Assembly: GCA_024644945.1 (NCBI GenBank)
Contig: JAHEGU010000009.1
Span: forward strand, 1 to 64,000
Direction: 5' to 3'
DNA: 64,000 bases
Source: Gammaproteobacteria bacterium
Lineage (GTDB): Bacteria > Pseudomonadota > Gammaproteobacteria > Arenicellales > Poriferihabitantaceae
Shown here: positions 44,364 through 51,493 of the stretch, in pieces
How positions within the stretch are numbered: position 1 is the first letter of the stretch
Layout of the letters: every line of letters begins with the position of its first letter
Position numbers and translations under genes: made by a program
The notes under the pieces: generated by a model
Told to the model about the DNA's origin: nothing
The model's database searches: none
What the model saw: only the letters and a program-made list of their open reading frames with translations

Positions 44364-45203
44364 CTACCCGATTTCGGTCTCAATTTCATTCCATACCACC
44401 TTTCCTTCGGCTTCTTTTTCCAGTAGCACAAGCCATGCTCGATGCGACTCAAGCTCCTGCTCATTTGCCCGTATCAGGGGGGTATGAACCACGGTTCGGG
44501 ATGTGGCTCGCGCGGGCGAAGATTCGTTTCCATCTTCAATTTTAGTGTCAATTCCAGTGTGGGTGGCCGCATGCTGGGTCAGGCCAGACCGGGTCACGCC
44601 AGACCGGGTCGCGCCAGACCGGGTCACGCCAGACCGGGTCGCGCCAGACCGGGTTAAATCGTCCGATTCCCCTAATAGAGAAATCTGACCACCGGTCATC
44701 AGCAGATATACATCCGCCAAAATTTCCGCATCAAGAAGTGCTCCGTGCAGCTGTCGTTGACTGTTATCGACCTGGTAGCGCCTGCATAGCGCATCAAGAT
44801 TGTTCTTCTGCCCCGGGTGTTTATGTCTCGCCATCACCAGGGTGTCAAGCACTTCGCAGCTGTCTTCCACTACTTTGGCGCCGTACCCACACAACCCAAA
44901 CTCGTTATTTAGGAACGCCACATCAAAGGGAGCGTTATGAATAATCAGTTCCGCGCCTGTAATGAATTCGAGCAACTCCTGTGAAAGGTCTCTAAATACG
45001 GGTTTGTCTTGAAGGCTTTCCAGAGATATTCCGTGAACTTCATATGCCGCTTCGTCGATCTCCCGCTCTGGATTGATATAGTGATGAAAAGTATTCCCTG
45101 TCATCCTGCGGTCAATCATCTCAATCCCACCAATTTCTATAATGCGATGACCCTGCTTCGGTTCAAGACCTGTAGTTTCCGTATCAAGAATAATCTGTCG
45201 CAT
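44364..45203 (-). CDS. dnaQ: DNA polymerase III epsilon subunit DnaQ with internal pentapeptide repeat
   Basis: This 279-residue protein is the proofreading 3'-5' exonuclease of DNA polymerase III. The exonuclease core (residues 1-170) has ExoI ILDTETTGLEP, ExoII IIHNAPFDVAFLNNEF and ExoIII HGALLDAEILADVYL. Near residues 184-209 a run of RSGAT/RSGVT pentapeptides is inserted, encoded by a 15-bp tandem repeat at 44576-44650. The last part holds the usual region that binds the alpha subunit, here ending EKEAEGKVVWNEIETEIG. It shares one base with the rnhA stop, the common rnhA-dnaQ arrangement (in E. coli divergent, here same strand). Confidence 0.92.
   Translation of the reverse strand: MRQIILDTETTGLEPKQGHRIIEIGGIEMIDRRMTGNTFHHYINPEREIDEAAYEVHGISLESLQDKPVFRDLSQELLEFITGAELIIHNAPFDVAFLNNEFGLCGYGAKVVEDSCEVLDTLVMARHKHPGQKNNLDALCRRYQVDNSQRQLHGALLDAEILADVYLLMTGGQISLLGESDDLTRSGATRSGVTRSGATRSGVTRSGLTQHAATHTGIDTKIEDGNESSPARATSRTVVHTPLIRANEQELESHRAWLVLLEKEAEGKVVWNEIETEIG
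44576..44650 (-). repeat. 15-bp tandem repeat inside dnaQ
   Basis: Five copies of a 15-base unit of the form GGGTCRCGCCAGACC (plus strand) stand in a row at 44576, 44591, 44606, 44621 and 44636. Copies alternate at the sixth base (A or G), so there is a 30-base higher order. The unit length is a multiple of three, so copy number changes keep the dnaQ frame. Confidence 0.9.
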
Positions 45204-45652
45204 TATGTCTGCTCCGAAAGCAAATCATCGATCGCATGATTTGCAAGGGTATCAGCATGTTCGTTTCCAGCATTTCCGGAATGGCCTTTTATCCAATGCC
45301 AGGAGACTTTATGCCGAGACAACTGCTGATCCAGAGACTCCCACAAATCACGGTTCTTGACTGGTTTCCTGCCAGCCGTTTTCCATTTACTCTGCTTCCA
45401 GTTATCAAGCCATTCAAGCACACCGCGGCGCACATATTGGGAGTCAGTATAGAGTTCCACTTCGCAGCCCCGTTTGAGCGCTTTTAACGCCTCAATTGCA
45501 GCTTGCAGCTCCATGCGATTGTTCGTAGTTTCAAGTTCAGCACCCTTTAGCGATTTTTCATGTTTTCCTGAAATCAACAATACCCCCCAACCTCCCGGCC
45601 CAGGATTACCACGGCAAGCACCATCGGTATAAATGGTGACACAATCCTGCAC
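45203..45652 (-). CDS. rnhA: Ribonuclease HI
   Basis: This 149-residue enzyme removes the RNA strand of RNA-DNA hybrids. The catalytic acids are visible in [20 protein letters not shown] (Asp), [13 protein letters not shown] (Glu), [18 protein letters not shown] (Asp) and [19 protein letters not shown] (the last Asp). Length is close to that of E. coli RNase HI (155). The frame begins with GTG at 45652. It shares one base with the dnaQ start and lies downstream of the YafS-like methyltransferase, as in E. coli. Confidence 0.95.
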   Translation of the reverse strand: MQDCVTIYTDGACRGNPGPGGWGVLLISGKHEKSLKGAELETTNNRMELQAAIEALKALKRGCEVELYTDSQYVRRGVLEWLDNWKQSKWKTAGRKPVKNRDLWESLDQQLSRHKVSWHWIKGHSGNAGNEHADTLANHAIDDLLSEQT

Positions 45653-45670
45653 TTACCCGAGAACCTGGGT

Positions 45671-46486
45671 TTAGAATTGATTCTTCACTACAAGTCGCAG
45701 CTGAGTCTTACCAACCTCAGCGCCAGTTACCGGCAAACCACCTGTTGCTGGAACTGCTGGACGCGCAATAGCCGGGATGAATCTACGCCATGCGAGTCGC
45801 ATACCACTGGTGCTCGAAGCAATCTCTCGTTTCTTACCAACAACCATATAAGCAGCGCCCAAACCAGGCCACCAACGATCACCCACCTTCTCGACAAAGG
45901 TTAATTTACTGCGCCATTTTTCATTCTGTAATGGCGGTCTGTATCCGAACATCTTGGCACCAACTATGTCAAAACCCAGCAGCGCCAGCCAGTCTTGTAC
46001 GCGCTTAACTCTATAATAGTGCCCACGCCACGGAGCGTTAGCATATTTTTTCCAGCCAATCCGAGCTGTGCTCCATAAGCTGACCTGATTAAAACCAGTG
46101 ATTACCACGCAACCTTCCGGTATTAAAATTTGATTAATCTCCCGTAAAACAGCATGTGGGTCGGTACAGAAATCAAGAATATGGGGCATAACTATCAAAC
46201 TGTGAGTCTTATCGCTAAAAGGCAAAGCGGTAGGTAACGCTCTTACCCGGTGTACGGAATAGCTTTCTGTGTCATCAGCTTGCGCTGAATTAATCTGGTC
46301 ACGAGACTCAAAGGAAGAATCTGCAATGAAACGGCATCCAATTTCTACATCTCGCAGATAATCTTCATTACGCATACCCAGCTGCAGGGCTGTGGGGTAG
46401 TAGCCGTCGGGAATGAGATGCCGGCACAACGATTTTTCCTGGTCCACTAACCACTGTCCGAGTGAAGTTTTAAACCAGTCAGTCAT
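45671..46486 (-). CDS. YafS-like class I SAM methyltransferase
   Basis: This protein of about 271 residues looks like the methyltransferase found beside rnhA-dnaQ (YafS in E. coli). It begins MTDWFKTSLGQWLVDQEKSL; the methyltransferase part shows ALPTALPFSDKTHSLIVMPHILDFCTDPHAVLREINQILIPEGCVVITGFN, the post-I to motif III region of a Methyltransf_11 fold. The canonical glycine loop is not seen clearly, so the SAM site may be atypical. An in-frame ATG at 46528 would add 14 residues; ATG 46486 fits homologues. The substrate is unknown. Confidence 0.82.
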   Translation of the reverse strand: MTDWFKTSLGQWLVDQEKSLCRHLIPDGYYPTALQLGMRNEDYLRDVEIGCRFIADSSFESRDQINSAQADDTESYSVHRVRALPTALPFSDKTHSLIVMPHILDFCTDPHAVLREINQILIPEGCVVITGFNQVSLWSTARIGWKKYANAPWRGHYYRVKRVQDWLALLGFDIVGAKMFGYRPPLQNEKWRSKLTFVEKVGDRWWPGLGAAYMVVGKKREIASSTSGMRLAWRRFIPAIARPAVPATGGLPVTGAEVGKTQLRLVVKNQF

Positions 46487-46584
46487 AAACGAGTGTGAAA
46501 ATTGATAAGAGCAAACGAATATCTGCACTTAGGTTCGTTGTTACAATAGCGTAACCTTAATTGTTTCCCTTATTAAACGCAACG

Positions 46585-47733
46585 ATGTCGCCCGATGACC
46601 GCGGACTCTCAGGAACCGTAACTCTAGCCCAACAATTAATAAGACGGCGATCCGTGACACCTGAGGACGCGGGCTGCCAGGAATTGCTTAGAGATCTTCT
46701 GGTCCCACTGGGTTTCAGCTGCGAGTTCATTAACCGCGAAGGAGTCACAAATCTTTGGGCACGTCGAGGGCAGGCTCAACCCCTGGTCGTGTTCGCTGGT
46801 CATACGGACGTTGTACCCACCGGTCCGTTGGAGCATTGGGAGATTGCGCCATTCGAGGGCACCATAAAGAACGGTATGCTGCACGGCCGTGGAGCAGCGG
46901 ATATGAAAGGCAGCATAGCGAGCTTTATGGAAGCGTGCGATCAGTTTATCGCAGCGCATCCAGATCACGGAGGGTCTATTGGATTGTTGATTACCAGCGA
47001 CGAAGAGGGGCCCGCTCAACATGGAACATTAGCAGTGCTGGATGCATTAAATGCCAGGAATGAACAGATAGATATGTGCTTAGTAGGTGAACCCACCAGC
47101 ACCAGCAAAATTGGGGATGTAATCAAAGTCGGGCGTAGGGGTTCTCTCGGGGCAAATCTCACTGTGCGAGGTATTCAGGGACACATTGCCTACCCGCATC
47201 TTGCGGCAAACCCTATTCATTCCGCCATGCCGGCACTCAGTGAAATCATCAATTTCGAGTGGGATAGTGGAAATAATAATTTTCAGCCTACGAGCCTGCA
47301 GTTGTCTAATTTCAATGCCGGCACCGGCGCTACCAACATCATCCCGGGGGCAGTTGATATTCATTTAAATATCCGTTTTTCTCCGATGGTGACGGAACAG
47401 CATCTTCGGATAACTGTAGAAAATATACTGGATACCCATCAGCTCGATTACGACATCCAGTGGCAATTGAGTGGCCAGCCATTCGAAACCAAGCCCGGAC
47501 AGTTGATTAACGCGGTAAGTGACAGCATACAGGAGATAACTGGCCATCACCCTTCACAATCGACTTCTGGCGGCACCTCGGACGGGCGTTTCATATCTCT
47601 CACTGGGGCCCAGGTCGTAGAGCTAGGTCCCGTCAATGAAACAATCCACAAGATCAACGAGCAGGTTTCTGTTAAAGACCTGGAGCTGCTGACCAGTTGT
47701 TATCAGAAAATTCTGGAAAAGCTGTTGCTGTAG
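46585..47733 (+). CDS. dapE: Succinyl-diaminopimelate desuccinylase
   Basis: This enzyme of about 382 residues (M20 family, di-zinc) hydrolyses N-succinyl-LL-2,6-diaminopimelate to LL-diaminopimelate, for lysine and peptidoglycan. Features are VFAGHTDVVPTGP, GRGAADMKGSIASFMEA with the catalytic Asp and bridging Asp, LLITSDEEGPAQHGTLAVL with the general-base Glu, GRRGSLGANLTVRGIQGHIAYPHLA for the dimer domain, and TSGGTSDGRFI. TTG at 46561 would add eight residues; ATG at 46585 is preferred. It is divergent from the YafS-like gene. Confidence 0.95.
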   Translation: MSPDDRGLSGTVTLAQQLIRRRSVTPEDAGCQELLRDLLVPLGFSCEFINREGVTNLWARRGQAQPLVVFAGHTDVVPTGPLEHWEIAPFEGTIKNGMLHGRGAADMKGSIASFMEACDQFIAAHPDHGGSIGLLITSDEEGPAQHGTLAVLDALNARNEQIDMCLVGEPTSTSKIGDVIKVGRRGSLGANLTVRGIQGHIAYPHLAANPIHSAMPALSEIINFEWDSGNNNFQPTSLQLSNFNAGTGATNIIPGAVDIHLNIRFSPMVTEQHLRITVENILDTHQLDYDIQWQLSGQPFETKPGQLINAVSDSIQEITGHHPSQSTSGGTSDGRFISLTGAQVVELGPVNETIHKINEQVSVKDLELLTSCYQKILEKLLL

Positions 47734-47776
47734 GGGTCTGAATACTTTGAAAATATAAATAATCCCTGGTTTAAGC

Positions 47777-47782
47777 TATACT
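47777..47782 (+). promoter_or_regulatory. Possible -10 element for glnS
   Basis: TATACT lies 39 bases before the glnS start in an AT-rich stretch after dapE. The -35 position is weak (TATAAA, with a better TTGAAA too far upstream), so this is a tentative call. Confidence 0.35.
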
Positions 47783-47820
47783 CCACGGCCTTTTTTAAGC
47801 GCCACCTGCCATTCTGCGGA

Positions 47821-49494
47821 ATGATTGAAAACACCAAGCCAAGTAACTTTATCAGGCAGATAATTGATCAAGACCTGGCATCGGGAAAACATCAGACCGT
47901 TGTCACTCGCTTCCCGCCTGAACCCAATGGTTACCTGCATATCGGTCATGCAAAATCGATCTGGCTGAATTTTGGGATCGCGAGGGATTACAAAGGGCGC
48001 TGCACCTTGAGGTATGACGATACCAATCCAGTTAAAGAAGATCTGGAATTCGTCAAGGCGATTGAACAGGACGTGCGCTGGTTAGGTTATGAGTGGTCGG
48101 CAATTGCTCATGCTTCTGACTACTTTGATCAGCTGTACGTCTTCGCTGTTGAGCTTATTAACAAGGGGCTCGCTTATGTAGACAGCCTGCCTGCGGAAAT
48201 GATCCGTGAGTATCGTGGCACTTTAACCGAGCCCGGCAAAAATAGTCCAGATCGTGAAAACTCTGTTGCAGTGAACCTTGAAGAGTTTGAACGTATGAAA
48301 GCGGGCGAACTCGAAGATGGTGAACGTGTTCTCAGGGCGAAGATTGATATGTCGTCCCCGAACATCAACATGCGGGACCCGGTTATTTATCGAATTCGAC
48401 ACCATGAACATCAGCGCACCGGCAACAAATGGTGTGTTTATCCAATGTACGACTTTACACATGGGCTCAGCGACGCTATTGAAGGCGTTACGCACTCCCT
48501 GTGTACACTTGAATTTGAGGACCACCGACCGCTTTACGACTGGTTCATCAACAATATCGACGTGCCAAGCACACCGCGCCAGATCGAATTTTCCCGGCTC
48601 AATCTCAACTACACTGTGATGAGTAAACGTTTACTGACGCAATTAGTGGAGAGCCATGAAGTAAGCGGCTGGGATGATCCACGAATGCCCACCATTTCTG
48701 GCTTACGCCGAAGAGGATTTACTCCAGCATCAGTGCGAAAATTTATCGGTCAGGTAGGAATTACAAAGAAAGATAATGTGATCGACATGGTGGTGCTGGA
48801 AAACGCCGTGAGAGAAGACCTCGACCCAGTCACTCCACGCGCAATGGCTGTGCTAAAGCCATTGAAACTGGTCATTGAAAACTACCCGGAGGATGAAGCA
48901 GAACAAATTGAAGTAGCGAACCATCCTAAGAACGCATCGATGGGCACACGTTATCTGAGCCTATCGAAGGAACTCTATATAGACCATGACGATTTCATGG
49001 AAGACCCACCAGCCAAGTTCTTCCGGCTTGGACCGGGAAGAGAAGTGCGACTTCGCAACGCCTTCGTAGTGGTTTGTACCGATGTTATCAGAAACGATGC
49101 TGGCCAGATAATTGAACTGCGTTGTCAGTATCTGCCGGAAACTAGAAATGGACAACAGCCGGAAGGTCGTAAAGTCAAGGGCATTATCCACTGGGTTAAC
49201 TGCTCCGATGCAATCGATGCGGAAGTGCGCCTGTATGATCGTTTATTCCAGGACGCGAACCCGCTGGCAGATCGTAGTCGGGATTTCCAGAAAGCAATTA
49301 ATCCTGACTCCCTGGTAGCGCTGAAAGACTGCAAACTGGAGTCATCACTTGGTAATGCAGATCCCGCAACCCGATTTCAGTTCGAACGTGTCGGTTACTT
49401 CTTTCTTGACCCAGATAGTCGCTCCGGCGCCCCGGTCTTTAATCGTATTGTGACCTTGCGCGATAGCTGGGCTAAAATCAATCCGAACCGGTAA
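47821..49494 (+). CDS. glnS: Glutaminyl-tRNA synthetase
   Basis: This 557-residue class Ic synthetase charges tRNA-Gln directly. The HIGH motif is in [15 protein letters not shown] near residue 40, the KMSKS motif takes the form VMSKR in [14 protein letters not shown] near residue 268, and [13 protein letters not shown]-like [17 protein letters not shown] and [35 protein letters not shown] are standard. Length equals that of E. coli GlnRS (554). Its presence agrees with a gammaproteobacterium. sohB follows after 38 bases. Confidence 0.97.
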   Translation: MIENTKPSNFIRQIIDQDLASGKHQTVVTRFPPEPNGYLHIGHAKSIWLNFGIARDYKGRCTLRYDDTNPVKEDLEFVKAIEQDVRWLGYEWSAIAHASDYFDQLYVFAVELINKGLAYVDSLPAEMIREYRGTLTEPGKNSPDRENSVAVNLEEFERMKAGELEDGERVLRAKIDMSSPNINMRDPVIYRIRHHEHQRTGNKWCVYPMYDFTHGLSDAIEGVTHSLCTLEFEDHRPLYDWFINNIDVPSTPRQIEFSRLNLNYTVMSKRLLTQLVESHEVSGWDDPRMPTISGLRRRGFTPASVRKFIGQVGITKKDNVIDMVVLENAVREDLDPVTPRAMAVLKPLKLVIENYPEDEAEQIEVANHPKNASMGTRYLSLSKELYIDHDDFMEDPPAKFFRLGPGREVRLRNAFVVVCTDVIRNDAGQIIELRCQYLPETRNGQQPEGRKVKGIIHWVNCSDAIDAEVRLYDRLFQDANPLADRSRDFQKAINPDSLVALKDCKLESSLGNADPATRFQFERVGYFFLDPDSRSGAPVFNRIVTLRDSWAKINPNR

Positions 49495-49532
49495 CCCGGA
49501 ATTCACCAAAACATTTATCTACTATTAGACGT

Positions 49533-50582
49533 ATGGAGTTTGTAACAGACTACGGACTTTTCCTGGCAAAGTCCGCAACTATAGTGATTGCAATTTTAGT
49601 TGTCGTGGGGAGTATTGCGTCTATCGCAATCCGTCAGAAGAAAGCGGCCGAATCCGAAATTCAAATTACACTGCTCAATAAGGAATACGAGCACATGGAG
49701 ACCATTCTAGACAGCGCTCTATTAGGCCCTGAAGCTCAGAAACAGTGGGCCAAAACTGAACGCAAGAAACAAAAGCAAATAGCCAAACAGGAAAAGAAGG
49801 CTAAGAAACGAGGACAGGAGACAGAACATCGAAAACGCCTGTTTGTGATCGATTTTCATGGTGACATCCGAGCCAGCGCAACTGAAGCCATGCGGCACGA
49901 GATCAGCGCAATTCTGACCAATGCAACGGAAAAAGATGAGGTAATCGTGCGTCTTGAAAGCGGTGGCGGCGTTGTACATGGCTATGGCCTGGCGGCAAGT
50001 CAATTACGGCGGATACGAGATCACGGAATACCGTTAACTATAGCCGTAGACAAAGTAGCGGCAAGCGGTGGCTATATGATGGCCTGTGTCGCCAATCAAA
50101 TCATCGCCGCCCCATTCTCCATTGTAGGGTCTATCGGTGTTTTGGCTCAGATCCCAAATGTGCACCGGCTTCTGAAGAAAAACGAAGTGGATTTCGAACA
50201 GCTCTCCGCTGGAGAGTACAAGCGGACTCTGACGGTATTCGGAGAAAATACCGACAAAGCCCGTGAGAAATTGCAGCAGGAACTCGAGGAAACTCACCAG
50301 CTTTTCAAAGATTTTATCAGATCTCAACGACCGGATTTAAATATCGATCAGGTCGCTACCGGGGAGCACTGGCTTGGCACAAGGGCGCTCGAACTGGGAT
50401 TGATTGATAAACTTCAGACCAGCGATGATTACCTGATGGAGTCGCGCAAGGATCGTGATCTTATACATCTGGAATACGTGCGCAAGAAGAAAATCAGTGA
50501 ACGTATTGCGTCAATTTTTTCGAGCACGCTGAATGCAAAAGAAGAATCATTGCGTGATCTTGAGAAGCCAATGTTGATGTAG
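49533..50582 (+). CDS. sohB: Inner-membrane serine protease SohB
   Basis: This 349-residue protein is a signal-peptide-peptidase-type protease (S49, SppA relative) with one N-terminal membrane helix (about residues 14-33). A highly charged, Lys-rich stretch (about residues 70-95) follows. The catalytic Ser lies in VDKVAASGGYMMACVANQI near residue 185 and the catalytic Lys in EQLSAGEYKRTLTVFGENTD near residue 235, and LESGGGVVHGYGLAASQLRRI is typical. SohB is a periplasm-facing protease of broad role. It is followed after 2 bases by the gamma carbonic anhydrase gene. Confidence 0.93.
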   Translation: MEFVTDYGLFLAKSATIVIAILVVVGSIASIAIRQKKAAESEIQITLLNKEYEHMETILDSALLGPEAQKQWAKTERKKQKQIAKQEKKAKKRGQETEHRKRLFVIDFHGDIRASATEAMRHEISAILTNATEKDEVIVRLESGGGVVHGYGLAASQLRRIRDHGIPLTIAVDKVAASGGYMMACVANQIIAAPFSIVGSIGVLAQIPNVHRLLKKNEVDFEQLSAGEYKRTLTVFGENTDKAREKLQQELEETHQLFKDFIRSQRPDLNIDQVATGEHWLGTRALELGLIDKLQTSDDYLMESRKDRDLIHLEYVRKKKISERIASIFSSTLNAKEESLRDLEKPMLM

Positions 50583-50584
50583 CC

Positions 50585-51103
50585 ATGACCCTATACCAGC
50601 TTGAAGATCGGATACCTGATATTGCTGACTCAAGTTTTGTAGCGCCTAGTGCTGATGTAATCGGAACAGTAGTGCTAAAGCGTCATGCCAGTATCTGGTT
50701 TAATGCCGTCGCACGTGGTGACAACGACCTGATCTCTATCGGCCACCGTTCTAATATTCAGGACAACACTGTATTGCATACCGATCCTGGCATTCCTCTT
50801 ATTATTGGCAGCAACGTTACTGTTGGGCACAGCGTAATGTTGCATGGTTGTAATATCGCAGATAATTGCCTTATCGGTATAGGCAGCACCATCATGAATA
50901 ATGCGGAGGTCGGCAAGTATTGTATTGTTGGTGCTAACACGCTGATTACAGAAGGAAAGAAGTTCCCTGATGGATCAATGATCGTAGGGTCCCCGGGTCG
51001 TATGATTCGAAAACTCAGCGACGAGGAAATTTCTCAACTCGCGCAAATAGCTGAAATTTACGTCAAGAAGATCGCACGATATCGAACCCTCAAACAAATT
51101 TAG
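50585..51103 (+). CDS. Gamma-class carbonic anhydrase family protein
   Basis: This 172-residue left-handed beta-helix protein resembles YrdA/CaiE-like gamma carbonic anhydrases. The zinc-binding His are expected in VLHTDPG, VTVGHSVMLHGC, and the hexapeptide repeats run through WFNAVARGDNDLISIGHRSNIQDNTVL and LIGIGSTIMNNAEVGKYCIVGANTLITEGKKFPDGSMIVGSPGRMIRKL. Activity is not assured, since many family members lack measurable carbonic anhydrase action. It starts 2 bases after sohB and is probably translated with it. Confidence 0.9.
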   Translation: MTLYQLEDRIPDIADSSFVAPSADVIGTVVLKRHASIWFNAVARGDNDLISIGHRSNIQDNTVLHTDPGIPLIIGSNVTVGHSVMLHGCNIADNCLIGIGSTIMNNAEVGKYCIVGANTLITEGKKFPDGSMIVGSPGRMIRKLSDEEISQLAQIAEIYVKKIARYRTLKQI

Positions 51104-51227
51104 CTTAGTCGCGATTTTCAGAAGCTAAACCGGGCAATATGGTATTTGTTGGTGCGCTCTGAATCGGTCCATCCTAAACTTACATCACGACCATGCTGAA
51201 GTTATCGCAAATCAACGGAGTAAAAAA

Positions 51228-51440
51228 ATGAATCTCGAATACAGCCCAGCTGATGTTGATGACCGTCAGCTTGCCAGAATTAAAAAACTCGAAGACTCTA
51301 CCGGGACTGTGATTGTGGCAGTGGAACCAACCGCGAAATATGCTCACCTGTCCAGCAAGCAACTAGATGAACTGCGGCATGCAGAGCGCGAACTTGGCGT
51401 AGTAATGTTGGCTTACGAGCACACCCAGCAACCAGGTTAG
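51228..51440 (+). CDS. Small uncharacterised protein
   Basis: This 70-residue protein begins MNLEYSPADVDDRQLARIKKLE and has no signal peptide or membrane helix. It is rich in charged residues and looks like a mixed alpha-beta unit (TGTVIVAVEP strand, then a helix SSKQLDELRHAERELG and a strand VVMLAYEH). A good ribosome-binding site (GGAG) lies 8 bases before ATG, and a strong shared terminator follows within 7 bases, so it is likely real. I do not recognise the family. It sits between the gamma carbonic anhydrase gene and fimV. Confidence 0.65.
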   Translation: MNLEYSPADVDDRQLARIKKLEDSTGTVIVAVEPTAKYAHLSSKQLDELRHAERELGVVMLAYEHTQQPG

Positions 51441-51446
51441 AAATGA

Positions 51447-51466
51447 AAAGGGCCCTGACGGGCCCT
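51447..51466. terminator. Bidirectional terminator between the small protein and FimV genes
   Basis: AAGGGCCC and GGGCCCTT form a perfect 8-bp stem around TGAC. It stands 7 bases after the plus-strand small gene and 28 bases after the fimV stop on the minus strand. T-rich sides are short on both ends, so it could serve both genes. Confidence 0.7.
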
Positions 51467-51493
51467 TCCGTAAATCAGATTTTCAGTAACCGA

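Noticed and set aside
44576-44650. CRISPR-like array
   Set aside because: Units are 15 bases long, directly abutting with no spacers, and in a coding frame. The 12-base (53589) and 104-base (19729) repeats also lack spacers, and no cas gene is present.
44442-44657. Plus-strand ORF with PGHARPGRARPGHARPG-like repeat and another offset frame
   Set aside because: It is the shadow of the 15-bp repeat in dnaQ read on the wrong strand.
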